From NCBI RefSeq assembly GCF_025725645.1, contig NZ_CP107007.1:2976001-3040000 (forward strand): a stretch of DNA of 64,000 nucleotides, read 5' to 3'. Below are positions 43,292 through 52,157 of this stretch, piece by piece. Made by a program: the position numbers and the translations under genes. Source of the DNA: Halomonas sp. GD1P12. GTDB lineage: Bacteria > Pseudomonadota > Gammaproteobacteria > Pseudomonadales > Halomonadaceae. Position 1 is the first letter of the stretch. Every line of letters begins with the position of its first letter. Below the pieces are notes generated by a model. It ran no database searches and had not been told where the DNA came from. It saw only the letters and a list, made by a program, of their open reading frames with translations.

Positions 43292-44407
43292 ATGTTTCAT
43301 CTGCTGATTTCACTGCCCTGCCTGATCGTGATTCTCCGGGTACTGGCGCCGCTCCCGTGGCCGCGCTGGAGCAAAATAACGCTCTCGGCGCTGCTGCTGC
43401 TCGTCTCACAACATCACCTTCTAACCCAGCTCGCCTTTGGCAGCATGTTCTCGCCGGAGGTGCCGCGCGCGGTGGTGCTGCTCGTCAATACGCTGTTTGG
43501 GGCGATGCTCTTTCTGGCACTGATGCAGCTCGCGGTCGATGTGGTCACCCTGGTGCTGGCGCTGATCAAACGGCGCCGTCTCGGTATCCCCGGCGCGCTT
43601 CGTTACGCGCTCAGCCTGGTGGCGCTGGGGGTGGCCGCCTTCGCCGTGAGCCAGGCGGCGCGTGTGCCACCGCTCAAGGAGGTCGATATCGCCATCGACG
43701 GGCTGCCAGAGGCGTTCGAGGGCTATGAGATCGTGCATCTGACCGACCTGCACATCAGCCGGCTGTTCCAGGTGGGCTGGGTGGAGGACGTGGTCGAGAA
43801 AACCAACGCGCTCGGGGCGGACGTCATCCTGATCACCGGCGACCTGATCGACGGCACCTTGCAAGCGCGCCGTGACGATGTCGCCCCGCTTGCCTCGCTT
43901 TCAGCCCTCGACGGCGTATTCGTCAGTTCCGGCAATCACGAGTACTACTTTGGCGCCAACGAGTGGATGGCGCACTACCAGACGCTCGGTATGCAAGCAC
44001 TCGCCAACGAACACACGGTGATCGAACGCGGCGACGCCGCGCTGGTACTGGCCGGGGTCAACGATGCGTCTGCCGCCGGGCACGGCTATACGGGGCCGGA
44101 CGTGACCCAAGCGCTCGAAGGCGCGCCGGCAGGCGCCCCGGTCATCCTGCTCGACCACCAGCCGCGCAACGCGCGCAATACGGCTGCCCGGGGCGTCGAT
44201 CTGCAGCTTTCCGGCCACACCCACGGCGGCATGATGGTGGGGTTCGACCGGCTCGTGGCGCGTGCCAATGAAGGCTTTGTGTCAGGCAAATACGAACTCG
44301 ACGGCATGACGCTCTACCTCAACAGCGGCACCGCGCTCTGGCCCGGTTTCGCCCTACGTTTGGGCAAGCCGTCGGAGCTTACGCGTATCACGCTGCACGC
44401 GCAGTAG
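43292..44407 (+). CDS. Membrane-anchored metallophosphoesterase
   Basis: A 371-residue protein with four N-terminal membrane segments (about residues 1-130) followed by a calcineurin-like phosphoesterase domain. The five metal-binding motifs are visible in order: LTDLHISR, ITGDLIDG, SSGNHEYYFG, ILLDHQPRN and SGHTHGGMM. It resembles the YaeI/YkuE branch, several of which act on lipid-linked phosphates. Here the substrate is unknown. I use ATG 43292, where the family hydrophobic N terminus begins. It starts 96 bases after the flavoprotein gene and converges on the MBL gene, so it may not belong to the catabolic operon. Confidence 0.9.
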   Translation: MFHLLISLPCLIVILRVLAPLPWPRWSKITLSALLLLVSQHHLLTQLAFGSMFSPEVPRAVVLLVNTLFGAMLFLALMQLAVDVVTLVLALIKRRRLGIPGALRYALSLVALGVAAFAVSQAARVPPLKEVDIAIDGLPEAFEGYEIVHLTDLHISRLFQVGWVEDVVEKTNALGADVILITGDLIDGTLQARRDDVAPLASLSALDGVFVSSGNHEYYFGANEWMAHYQTLGMQALANEHTVIERGDAALVLAGVNDASAAGHGYTGPDVTQALEGAPAGAPVILLDHQPRNARNTAARGVDLQLSGHTHGGMMVGFDRLVARANEGFVSGKYELDGMTLYLNSGTALWPGFALRLGKPSELTRITLHAQ

Positions 44408-44422
44408 CCACTCGAGCAAGCG

Positions 44423-45331
44423 CTAGCTCCAGCTCCCCTCACCCAGCGCGTCGAGCGGAATTTTCAGATAGCGCTTGCCGTTGGCTTCCGGCTCGGGCAG
44501 GCGCCCGCCCAGGGTATTGACCTGGAGTGCGTGGAGAATCAGCCTGGGCATGGGCAGTTCGCTGTCACGCTGTTGGCGAAACGCGACGTACTGCGCCTCG
44601 CCTTGACCCGCCAAATGAGGGTTATGCTCGCGCTGCTCGGCCACGCTGCTTTGCCAGGCCGGGGCGCGACCGCCCGGGCAATAGTCGTGACCGGTGAACA
44701 GCCGAGTCTCGTCGGGCAGACTCAGAATCTGTTGAATGGAGTACCACAGCGCGCGGGCGTCGCCGCCGGGAAAATCCGCCCGGGCGGTACCGAAATCCGG
44801 CTGAAAAAGCGTGTCGTGAACGAACGCCGCGTCGCCCACCACGTAGGTGATCGAGGCCAGCGTATGGCCCGGCGAGTGCATGACCCGCGCCGTTAGCTCA
44901 CCGATTTGGAACGTATCGCCGTCGGCAAAGAGCCAATCCCACTGACGCCCGTCTGCGGGCATCTCCGGCCAGTGATAGATCTTCTTCCACAGCGCCTGCA
45001 CTTTCGTGACGTGCTCGCCGATCGCGGTCGGCGCGCCGGTCTTTCCCTTTAAATACTGCGCCGCGGAGAAGTGATCCGCGTGGGGGTGAGTATCCAGAAT
45101 CCACTCGACGTGAAGCGCATGTTTGGCCACGTAATCGAGCAGCTCATCGGCATGGTGGGTGGCGGTAGCGCCGGATTTCTCGTCGAAATCCAGCACCGGG
45201 TCGATGATCGCGCAGGCCTTCGTGGCCGGGTCGCTGACGACGTATTGAACGCTACCGGTGCGCGGGTCGTAAAAGCCCGCCACCTCCGGCTGGCCCTCAA
45301 AAGCGGCGGGTGAATGCTGAAACGTGTTCAT
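44423..45331 (-). CDS. MBL-fold hydrolase, ETHE1/persulfide dioxygenase-like
   Basis: A 302-residue metallo-beta-lactamase-fold protein. The metal motif THPHADHFSAAQYL lies near residue 80, HSPGHTLASITYVVG carries the next His, VHDTLFQPDFGTAR the bridging Asp, and TGHDYCPGG the last His. The FADGDTFQIGELTARV region is typical of ETHE1/BlhA-type sulfur proteins, which oxidise glutathione persulfide with one iron. No rhodanese domain is fused. The start at 45331 has AGGAG. It is followed 15 bases away by a convergent gene. Confidence 0.87.
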   Translation of the reverse strand: MNTFQHSPAAFEGQPEVAGFYDPRTGSVQYVVSDPATKACAIIDPVLDFDEKSGATATHHADELLDYVAKHALHVEWILDTHPHADHFSAAQYLKGKTGAPTAIGEHVTKVQALWKKIYHWPEMPADGRQWDWLFADGDTFQIGELTARVMHSPGHTLASITYVVGDAAFVHDTLFQPDFGTARADFPGGDARALWYSIQQILSLPDETRLFTGHDYCPGGRAPAWQSSVAEQREHNPHLAGQGEAQYVAFRQQRDSELPMPRLILHALQVNTLGGRLPEPEANGKRYLKIPLDALGEGSWS

Positions 45332-45375
45332 GCGGGCTCCTGTCAGGCAAAGGATGGTGGCCAAGCGCGTGGGGA

Positions 45376-45594
45376 TCAAAACGCCTTTTCGAGCGCGAAG
45401 CGCGGCTGCTGCTGGCCTTGCACCTCAACGGTTTCGATAAACATCTCGAGTGGGCGCACCCACAGGCCGTACTCGCCGTAAAGCGCCCGGTAGACCACCA
45501 GCGGCTCCTCGGTTTCGCTGTGCTGCGCGGTGCCGAGTACTTCGTAAAGTGCGCCTTTATAGTGGCGGTAGATGCCGGGAGCGGGCGAGTTCAT
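45376..45594 (-). CDS. DUF1653 domain protein
   Basis: A 72-residue single-domain protein. The DUF1653 signature is PGIYRHYKGALYEVLGTAQHSE followed by LVVYRALYGEYGLWVRPLEMF. The family is widespread and of unknown function, with a small beta-barrel look. The frame is open to 45726, but ATG 45594 has GGAGAG and matches the family start. It overlaps the tcdA stop by four bases, so the two are translated together. Confidence 0.88.
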   Translation of the reverse strand: MNSPAPGIYRHYKGALYEVLGTAQHSETEEPLVVYRALYGEYGLWVRPLEMFIETVEVQGQQQPRFALEKAF

Positions 45595-46448
45595 GGGGCG
45601 TTCTCTCCGGGTGGTGTGTTGACGTCGAGACGGGCGTTTTTGGCCAGCCGTTCGAGCACTTTCGAGGCGGCCACGAAGCCGAAGGTGCCGGTGACGAAGG
45701 TGGCGGCGCCAAATCCCGAGGCGCAATCCAGTCGGGTGGCGTCGCCGCTGCCGGGCTTTTGCAGGCAGACTTCGCCGTCAGCGCCCGGGTAGACGAGCTG
45801 CTCGTCAGAGTAGACGCAGGCCACCGAGAAGCGCCGCTTGGGGTTACGTGAGAAGCCGAAATCCCGGCGCAGGCGCGCGCGCACCCTGGCGAGCAGCGGG
45901 TCGTGTTCGGTGCGGGTGAGATCGGCGACCTGAATACGGGTGGGGTCGGTCTGCCCGCCGGCCGCTCCGGTGACGATGATCGGAAGCTTTCGCCGCTTGC
46001 ACCAGGCAATCAGCGCGGCCTTGGCGATCACGCTGTCGATCGCATCCACCACGTAATCGGCACGCTCGGGAATGCGTTCAGCAAGGTTCGTCGGCGTTAC
46101 AAACGCGGTATCGGCGATGATCTCGATATTGGGGTTGATCAAGCGACAGCGCTCGGCCAGCACCTCGACCTTGGGCCGGCCGATGGTGCCATCGAGGGCG
46201 TGCAGCTGGCGATTGACGTTGGAAACGCACACATCGTCGAGATCGATCAGCGTGAGCGTGCCGATACCGGAGCGCGCCAGCGCCTCCGCCGCCCAGCTGC
46301 CTACCCCACCAACGCCCACCACGACCACGTGGGCGCGGCGAAAGGCATCGGCCGCGCGCTGACCGTAAAGGCGGCGAATGCCGCCAAAACGGAAATCGTA
46401 GTCAGAAGCGTCGTCCGAAGCAGGGGCGATGGAGGCGTCAATGGACAT
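45591..46448 (-). CDS. tcdA: tRNA threonylcarbamoyladenosine dehydratase
   Basis: A 285-residue E1-like enzyme (TcdA/CsdL) that dehydrates t6A37 of tRNA to the cyclic form using ATP. The nucleotide motif VVGVGGVGSWAAEALARSGIG is near residue 36, followed by LIDLDDVCVSNVNRQ and the DAIDSVIAK segment. Length equals that of typical TcdA (about 270). It lies 24 bases from truC upstream and overlaps the DUF1653 gene. Truc and TcdA together make this a small tRNA-modification cluster. Confidence 0.94.
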   Translation of the reverse strand: MSIDASIAPASDDASDYDFRFGGIRRLYGQRAADAFRRAHVVVVGVGGVGSWAAEALARSGIGTLTLIDLDDVCVSNVNRQLHALDGTIGRPKVEVLAERCRLINPNIEIIADTAFVTPTNLAERIPERADYVVDAIDSVIAKAALIAWCKRRKLPIIVTGAAGGQTDPTRIQVADLTRTEHDPLLARVRARLRRDFGFSRNPKRRFSVACVYSDEQLVYPGADGEVCLQKPGSGDATRLDCASGFGAATFVTGTFGFVAASKVLERLAKNARLDVNTPPGENAP

Positions 46449-46472
46449 GCAGGGCTCTCTGTAATGAACGGG

Positions 46473-47243
46473 TCAGGGCGGAGTATCGGCGATGGGCGTG
46501 ACGGGGGCGGTGCGCACGCGGTCCCGCGGCAGGTGCCCCGCCCAGCCAAGGCGCTCGAACAGCGCCGCCATCGCCGGCTCCAGCGCGCAGTCGATGCACA
46601 GCCGCAGCGGCTGGCAAGGATGATCGAAACAGAGCTGGGTGGCGGCGAGCAACAGCCCCGGCGCGCCGAGCTCATCGGCGAAAAAACGGTTGTGTACGCT
46701 CTTGCCGTGCTTGGCATCGCCAATGATGGGATAGCCCCGGCGCGACAGGTGCCGGCGAATCTGGTGGCGCCGCCCAGTGAGCGGCCTGGCCTGCACCAGC
46801 GAGTAGCGCGCCACCGGGTAGCGGTCCACCTGCACCGGAAGCTCCACACTGTCGAGACGCTGGATGTCGGTGCGCGCCTTGAGCGCGGGCATTTCGGCCT
46901 TGGGGCGGCTGCCGTCCTCTTCGCGCAGCGGGTAGTCGAGCGTCTCCTCGAAGGGCGCCTTGCCGCGCACGACCGCCAGATAGCGCTTTTCGACCTCGCG
47001 CTCGTTGAACGCCAGGCTTAGCTTGCTGGCGGCGTCGGAAGAGAGCGCCATGACCATCACGCCGGATGTCGGCCGGTCCAGCCGGTGAACCGGGTAAACC
47101 CGCTGGCCCAGCTGGTCGCGCAGCGTCTGTAGCAGGAAGGTGGTTTCGCCCCGGGCGAGCTTGGAGCGGTGCACCAAAAGCCCGGCGGGCTTGTGCACCG
47201 CCACCAGATGCGCGTCCTGATAAAGAATGCGTAGCGCCGCCAT
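46473..47243 (-). CDS. truC: tRNA pseudouridine(65) synthase TruC
   Basis: A 256-residue RluA-family pseudouridine synthase. The catalytic Asp is in VHRLDRPTSGVMVMA near residue 56, with KPAGLLVHRS at the start of the domain and PLTGRRHQIRRHLSRRGYPI in the C-terminal half. There is no S4 domain, which fits TruC (E. coli TruC is 260 residues) and not RluA/C/D. It modifies U65 of some tRNAs. It is the first gene of the truC-tcdA-DUF1653 set on the minus strand. Confidence 0.9.
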   Translation of the reverse strand: MAALRILYQDAHLVAVHKPAGLLVHRSKLARGETTFLLQTLRDQLGQRVYPVHRLDRPTSGVMVMALSSDAASKLSLAFNEREVEKRYLAVVRGKAPFEETLDYPLREEDGSRPKAEMPALKARTDIQRLDSVELPVQVDRYPVARYSLVQARPLTGRRHQIRRHLSRRGYPIIGDAKHGKSVHNRFFADELGAPGLLLAATQLCFDHPCQPLRLCIDCALEPAMAALFERLGWAGHLPRDRVRTAPVTPIADTPP

Positions 47244-47390
47244 GGCCTTCCCCGCGAAAAAAGTGGCGCCATTGTCGCGGCTTCACCGGCGGTTGTCACT
47301 AGTGCTCGTCGTTGGCGTCCGCGCGCTTGAGAAGCTACCTTTCATATACCCCGTTTCGGGGCTTCCACGGAACAGGAAAGGAGAGACGAC

Positions 47391-47966
47391 ATGCGTTTAG
47401 TGACCCCCTTGACCGGTATCGCCGCCGCGCTTTTGCTGGCAACGACCGCCCAGGCCCAGACCAACGATACGGACACCGACAGTAACTCAGGCGGAACGCT
47501 GGAAGTGAACATGCACGACGTCACCGCTGAAGGCGTTCAGGACGCCACAGGTACGGTGACCATCGAAAGCTCCGAATTCGGTGGCGTCATGCTCACGCCC
47601 TCCCTTACCGGGCTCGAGCCCGGCGTGTACGGCTTCCACCTGCACCAGAACCCAAGCTGCGAACCCGCCGAAAATGACGATGGCGAGATGACCGCTGCTC
47701 AGAGCGCCGGCGGCCACTACGACCCGGAAAGCACCGAGACCCACCAGGGCCCCTATGGTGACGGCCACCTGGGCGATTTGCCGGTGCTGACGGTGAACGA
47801 GGATGGCGAAGCCAACCTGCCGGTACTCGCGCCGCGCCTGAGCATGGACGACATGACCGACCGTGCCCTGATCATCCATGAAGGCGGCGACACCTATGAA
47901 GACGAGCCGCATCTGGGCGGCGGCGGCGCGCGCATGCTGTGTGGCGTCACCCCAGCCGCTTTTTGA
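47391..47966 (+). CDS. sodC: Periplasmic Cu-Zn superoxide dismutase
   Basis: A 191-residue secreted enzyme with a signal peptide (TGIAAALLLATTAQAQ). The Cu/Zn ligands are visible in GFHLHQNPSCEP, GGHYDPESTETHQGP, GDGHLGDLPVL and ALIIHEGGD. The disulfide partner Cys is in GGGGARMLCGV. The mature protein is rich in Asp and Glu, as expected for a halophile periplasm. The start has AAGGAGAG. It is monocistronic, with a strong terminator 33 bases past the stop. Confidence 0.95.
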   Translation: MRLVTPLTGIAAALLLATTAQAQTNDTDTDSNSGGTLEVNMHDVTAEGVQDATGTVTIESSEFGGVMLTPSLTGLEPGVYGFHLHQNPSCEPAENDDGEMTAAQSAGGHYDPESTETHQGPYGDGHLGDLPVLTVNEDGEANLPVLAPRLSMDDMTDRALIIHEGGDTYEDEPHLGGGGARMLCGVTPAAF

Positions 47967-47999
47967 TCGAAAGCGACCCGCGCCTGGCGCGCATGACAA

Positions 48000-48029
48000 A
48001 CGGGCAGCCCAACGGCTGCCCGTTTTTTT
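48000..48029 (+). terminator. Rho-independent terminator after sodC
   Basis: Arms ACGGGCAGCC (48000-48009) and GGCTGCCCGT (48014-48023) form a perfect 10-bp stem with a four-base loop, followed by seven T. Confidence 0.95.
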
Positions 48030-48180
48030 GTGGGCACTCAAAGGGTCAATCTGTCCGAAGGGAAACTAAAGTTGTAGAGCGTATCCACGCACGACCAGAT
48101 ACATTCAGCGGGTTTGGACACGCGGGTCGAGCGCCCGCGCGATCTCCCCCCTCGCCACCGACCACCACCGGGTACCCCCA

Positions 48181-49647
48181 ATGATCACTTTCATCGCCTC
48201 GATACTGCTGCTAATAGTCGGGTATTTCACCTACGGCAAGTTCGTGGATCGAGTGTTCGTCGCCGACCGAAAGCGTCCGACACCGGCCTTTAGCATGCGC
48301 GACAACATCGACTACGTGCCGATGAACCCCACGCGCAACTCGCTCATTCAGCTACTCAATATCGCCGGGGTGGGCCCGATCTTCGGCCCGATTCTGGGCG
48401 CCTTGTACGGCCCCGTGGCGTTCGTCTGGATCGTGATCGGCTGCATCTTCGCCGGCGCCGTACACGACTACCTGACCGGCATGATCTCGATTCGTAACCA
48501 CGGCGCGCACCTGCCGCAGCTGGCGGGCAAGTTCCTTGGCAAGGCGATGAAGCACGTGGTCAACGGCTTTGCTCTGCTGCTGCTGCTGCTGGTGGGCACG
48601 GTGTTCGTGACCTCGCCGGCCACGCTTCTGGCGAACATGACCTCACTGTCGCTGGTCGGTATTACAATGGCGATCTTCGCCTACTACCTGATCGCCACGC
48701 TGCTACCGATCGACAAGGTGATCGGGCGTATCTACCCCTACTTCGGCGCGCTGCTGCTCTTTAGCGCCGCCGGTATCGGCATCGGCCTGGTCGTCACCGG
48801 CGCGCCGATTCCCGAGCTTTCATTCCAGAACATGCACCCGGACGGCGCGCCGATCTTCCCGCTGCTGTTTCTGACGATCTCCTGCGGCGCGCTCTCCGGC
48901 TTTCACGCCACCCAAACGCCGATCATCTCGCGCACCACAGAGAACGAAATCAGCGGCCGCCGCATCTTCTACGGCATGATGATCACCGAAGGCGTGATCG
49001 CCATGATCTGGGCTGCCGCCGCCATGAGCCTGTTCTACGGCGATCAGTCGCTGTCCGACGTGCTGGCCGCCGGCGGTCCCGCCGCGGTCGTAAGCGAAGT
49101 CTCTACCGTCATGCTGGGTGCAGTGGGCGGCACGCTCGCCATCCTGGGCGTCATCGTACTGCCGATCACCTCCGGCGACACCGCGTTTCGCAGCGCGCGC
49201 ATGATCATCGCGGATTATCTGAAGATCGGACAAAAGCCGATCGCCAAGCGTTTGATGATCGCCCTGCCGCTGTTCGTCATTTCCTATGCGCTGACCCACA
49301 TGGACTTCACCCTGCTGTGGCGCTACTTCTCCTGGGCGAACCAGACCACCGCGGTCATCGCGCTATGGGTGGGCACCATGTATCTGGTGCTGTCGCGCAA
49401 GCCCTACCTGATTACGGCAATCCCTGCCGTGTTCATGACCATGGCAACCTTTACGTACCTGGCCTTCGCGCCGATCGGTTTTGGCCTGCCGCTGCAGATC
49501 AGCTACGTCGTGGCCGCGCTCGGCACGCTGGTATGCATCGCGCTATTCATGAAGCGTGTACGCCGCCTGAGCCGCGCCACGTTCACCGTGGATGAGCCGG
49601 TAGCCGCATTCGAGGGATCTGACGCCTTCGCCGCGCAAAACCGCTAA
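48181..49647 (+). CDS. cstA: Carbon starvation protein A family transporter (CstA)
   Basis: A 488-residue polytopic membrane protein of the CstA family. The N-terminal ASILLLIVGYFTYGKFVDRVF and the motifs IAGVGPIFGPILGALYGP, MISIRNHGAHLP and SGFHATQTPIISRTTENE are characteristic. Family members take up pyruvate or peptides when carbon is short. It is shorter than E. coli CstA (about 700 residues) and ends after the last membrane segments, which is the size of the short CstA branch. No LytS/LytTR regulators flank it here. A strong terminator follows. Confidence 0.92.
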   Translation: MITFIASILLLIVGYFTYGKFVDRVFVADRKRPTPAFSMRDNIDYVPMNPTRNSLIQLLNIAGVGPIFGPILGALYGPVAFVWIVIGCIFAGAVHDYLTGMISIRNHGAHLPQLAGKFLGKAMKHVVNGFALLLLLLVGTVFVTSPATLLANMTSLSLVGITMAIFAYYLIATLLPIDKVIGRIYPYFGALLLFSAAGIGIGLVVTGAPIPELSFQNMHPDGAPIFPLLFLTISCGALSGFHATQTPIISRTTENEISGRRIFYGMMITEGVIAMIWAAAAMSLFYGDQSLSDVLAAGGPAAVVSEVSTVMLGAVGGTLAILGVIVLPITSGDTAFRSARMIIADYLKIGQKPIAKRLMIALPLFVISYALTHMDFTLLWRYFSWANQTTAVIALWVGTMYLVLSRKPYLITAIPAVFMTMATFTYLAFAPIGFGLPLQISYVVAALGTLVCIALFMKRVRRLSRATFTVDEPVAAFEGSDAFAAQNR

Positions 49648-49663
49648 CCTTTACACGAACCCG

Positions 49664-49697
49664 AACCCGCCTGACGGATGATCCCGTCGGGCGGGTT
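49664..49697 (+). terminator. Rho-independent terminator after cstA
   Basis: Arms AACCCGCCTGACGG (49664-49677) and CCGTCGGGCGGGTT (49684-49697) pair over 14 positions with one G-U, and a T-rich tail follows. It lies 17 bases past the cstA stop. Confidence 0.92.
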
Positions 49698-50159
49698 TTA
49701 TTTTCAGGGGCTTTCAAAGAGCTTTCTCTTCTCTTTCCAGGCCCGCAGCTTACTTCCCTCCAGCCTCGCCTTTACTTAACTTAAATCAATATCTTTAATA
49801 GATAACTATTAACGCTGCTTAACTTTCTTCGTTACATCGTTGAAAATTATCACTAATAAAATAAATAAAAAAGAACACTTTAAGATGCGCATGAATCATA
49901 GAGACATCAAAAAGTAAATATTTATAAGTCACTGATTTTAAATCGAATAAAAAACTTTAACCCAATAAAACAGCTTATTTATCTTATATATTTATTTATA
50001 TGCTAAGTTATTAAAGGCAACAAGTATTCATTCTGACGAAACGCCAAAGCCAGTTACTCCAAATCATGGGTTTTTAATAAAAAATCAAATTTTTTTATTG
50101 AACAACTTATCAGGAGTAATCACCAAGGACCCCCTTGGCAAACTACTAAGGAGAGTAAC
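49698..50159. other. A+T-rich upstream region of the Mn catalase gene
   Basis: About 460 bases without a gene. From 49760 to 50100 it is strikingly A+T-rich against the GC-rich surroundings. It must contain the promoter for the catalase gene, and a stationary-phase or stress sigma is plausible for such a gene. I found no exact consensus. A strong AAGGAGAG lies immediately before the ATG at 50160. Confidence 0.55.
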
Positions 50160-50996
50160 ATGTTTCATCATTCCTCTAAGCTGCAATACCCGGTCAAGGT
50201 TGATAAACCTAACCCCCAGTTCGCGATGCTGCTTCAACAGGCGATCGGCGGTATTGAAGGCGAGATTCGCGTGGCCATGCAGTACTTTTTCCAGGCCATG
50301 GGCGCCCGCGGTGATGACCGCATTCGGGACATGTTGATGTCCACCGCCACCGAAGAGCTTTCACACATCGAGATGCTGGGTCATGCGGTTGCGCTCAATC
50401 TGGAAGGCGCCCCGGTTTCCTATCAGGAAGAAACCGCCAAGGACCCGGTCATGAACGCCATTCTGGGCGGCGCCAACCCACGCCATCTGCTTTCGTCCGG
50501 GCTTTCCGCCATGCCGGTCAATGCCAACGGTGTGCCTTTCGACATGAGCCACGTCTACGCTACCGGCAATATCGGCGCGGACATGATGGCCAACGTCGCC
50601 GCCGAATCCGGTGGTCGTGTGCTCGCCACACGCCTTTACAACTGGACCGACGACCACGGCATGAAGGACTTCCTGTCGTTTCTGATTGCTCGAGATACTT
50701 ACCACCAGCAGCAGTGGCTGGCGGTGATCGAGGAGCTTGGCGGCATGCAAGCGCAATTGCCGATTCCAAACTCGACGCCGGAAGAGCATGAAGCGACCGA
50801 ACACTCCTACTACTACCTGAACACCCTGCTGGATAAGGACGCACCCAAGGGCCGCTGGGGCGAAGGTCCATCGCTTGATGGCCGAAGCCAGTACTCCATC
50901 AAGAATACACCCGAGCCGCTGGGTCAGGAGCCATCGCTTGGCGGCGCCAAGCCCAACTCCGGTGCTCAGATCGAACAGGTCGATTCATCCAAGTAA
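50160..50996 (+). CDS. Manganese catalase family protein
   Basis: A 278-residue ferritin-like di-manganese catalase. The metal ligands are in GGIEGEIRVAMQYFFQAM (Glu), TEELSHIEMLGH (Glu and His), and a later AAESGGRVLATRLY (Glu) and IARDTYHQQQWL (His) pair. The C-terminal tail (about 45 residues) is Gly/Pro/Ser-rich as in other members. The enzyme removes hydrogen peroxide without heme. It sits next to bfr and bfd, so the region is an iron and peroxide defence cluster. Confidence 0.9.
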   Translation: MFHHSSKLQYPVKVDKPNPQFAMLLQQAIGGIEGEIRVAMQYFFQAMGARGDDRIRDMLMSTATEELSHIEMLGHAVALNLEGAPVSYQEETAKDPVMNAILGGANPRHLLSSGLSAMPVNANGVPFDMSHVYATGNIGADMMANVAAESGGRVLATRLYNWTDDHGMKDFLSFLIARDTYHQQQWLAVIEELGGMQAQLPIPNSTPEEHEATEHSYYYLNTLLDKDAPKGRWGEGPSLDGRSQYSIKNTPEPLGQEPSLGGAKPNSGAQIEQVDSSK

Positions 50997-51010
50997 AAAG
51001 GATGCCACAA

Positions 51011-51039
51011 AAAAACCCCGAACCAGGTTCGGGGTTTTT
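51011..51039. terminator. Bidirectional terminator between Mn catalase and bfr
   Basis: Arms AAAAACCCCGAAC (51011-51023) and GTTCGGGGTTTTT (51027-51039) form a perfect 13-bp stem with a three-base loop and A/T tails on both sides, between convergent genes. Confidence 0.93.
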
Positions 51040-51060
51040 ATGTTTAGCGGCGGCCGCGAC

Positions 51061-51552
51061 TTACTCGTAGGACTGGTCGCCGGCCACGTGCATCTGACGC
51101 TGGATGTAGTTCTGGATGCCGACCTTGTCGATCAGGCTGAGCTCGGTTTCGATGTGGTCGATGTGCTCTTCTTCATCGGCCAGCAGGTCGCGCAGCATGT
51201 CGCGAGTCACGTAGTCCTTCACGCTTTCGCAGTAAGTGATCGCTTCGATGTAATCGTTGCGGCCGTCGTGTTCTATCTTGAGATCGCACTCGAGCATTTC
51301 CTTGACGTTTTCACCGATGTGCAGCTTGCCCAGGTCCTGCAGATTCGGGATGCCTTCCAAAAACAGAATGCGCTCGATGATCTTGTCGGCGTGCTGCATC
51401 TCTTCGATGGACTCATCGTACTCCCACTTGGCCAGCGCCTTGAGGCCCCAGTCCTTGTACATTTTGGCATGCAGGAAGTACTGATTGATCGCCACCAGTT
51501 CGTTGCCGAGCGCGATATTGAGATGCTGGATGACCTTGGGATCGCCTTTCAT
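51061..51552 (-). CDS. bfr: Bacterioferritin
   Basis: A 163-residue heme-containing ferritin. It aligns without gaps to E. coli Bfr at the start. Glu18 is in [15 protein letters not shown], the heme-ligand Met52 and ferroxidase Glu51 and His54 are in [10 protein letters not shown], and the [18 protein letters not shown] segment carries the later Glu/His pair. It stores iron as a 24-mer. The start has AAGGTG. It follows bfd on the same strand, the normal bfd-bfr order. Confidence 0.96.
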   Translation of the reverse strand: MKGDPKVIQHLNIALGNELVAINQYFLHAKMYKDWGLKALAKWEYDESIEEMQHADKIIERILFLEGIPNLQDLGKLHIGENVKEMLECDLKIEHDGRNDYIEAITYCESVKDYVTRDMLRDLLADEEEHIDHIETELSLIDKVGIQNYIQRQMHVAGDQSYE

Positions 51553-51742
51553 GTATCACCTTTATTTAGCTGAACCGCTTTTTTGTCGTCAAAGGTTTTT
51601 CGATCAATCAAGCAGTTACGTTGGTAAAGGAGCAGCGACACGAAGGGCGTACTCCCAGTTGAGTGAGAGTATAGACGAGGCCTTTAAAAATTCAAGTAAA
51701 TCAAACGTTTGCTAAAAGCAAATCAAACAATAGTGATTCGCG

Positions 51743-51949
51743 TCATACGGCGTAAGCAAGACCCATATCGGCCTGTTCGCGCTCGATTTGAAGCGCTTCG
51801 CGGGTAATCGATTTTCCAAGACAGGCGCACTTGCCGCACTGGGTTGCGCAACCGGTGGCCTCACGCACGTCGCGCCAGCTGCGCGCCCCGTCGCTGACTT
51901 CCCGGCGAATCTGGTGGTCGGTCACTCCCTTGCACACACATACGTACAT
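51743..51949 (-). CDS. bfd: Bacterioferritin-associated ferredoxin
   Basis: A 68-residue [2Fe-2S] protein that reduces bacterioferritin to release stored iron. The four cluster cysteines are in the CVC motif near the N terminus and in CATQCGKCACLG (residues 34-45), as in Bfd. The start has GAGGTGA. About 190 bases lie between it and bfr, so they may be co-transcribed or separate. A Fur-box-like sequence lies just upstream. Confidence 0.93.
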   Translation of the reverse strand: MYVCVCKGVTDHQIRREVSDGARSWRDVREATGCATQCGKCACLGKSITREALQIEREQADMGLAYAV

Positions 51950-51980
51950 GGCATCACCTCGATAAAAGCATGGAGTGAAT

Positions 51981-51999
51981 GTAAATGATTCGCATACGA
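51981..51999 (-). promoter_or_regulatory. Fur-box-like site upstream of bfd
   Basis: The stretch matches about ten of the 19 positions of the Fur consensus (GATAATGAT-A-ATCATTATC), mainly in AAATGATTCGCAT. It lies some 30 bases before the bfd start codon. Bfd genes are commonly Fur-repressed, which supports it, but the match is partial. Confidence 0.35.
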
Positions 52000-52103
52000 G
52001 TTATCAAGTGCCAACCAGTGCTCTTTAGTAGCGGTTTTTAACCGGGCCATTTTTAGTACCGTCAATACAGGAAGTTAGCCCCCCGGCAGGAGAAAAAAAT
52101 TAC

Positions 52104-52138
52104 AAAAAAAAGCCGAACCGCTTCCAAAACGGCCCGGC
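52104..52138 (-). terminator. Terminator after lptG
   Basis: On the minus strand GCCGGGCCG pairs imperfectly with CGGTTCGGC (outer four and inner three base pairs around a 2x2 mismatch), followed by eight T. It lies 20 bases past the lptG stop. Confidence 0.8.
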
Positions 52139-52157
52139 ATGTGCAGATTTTCGAGCG

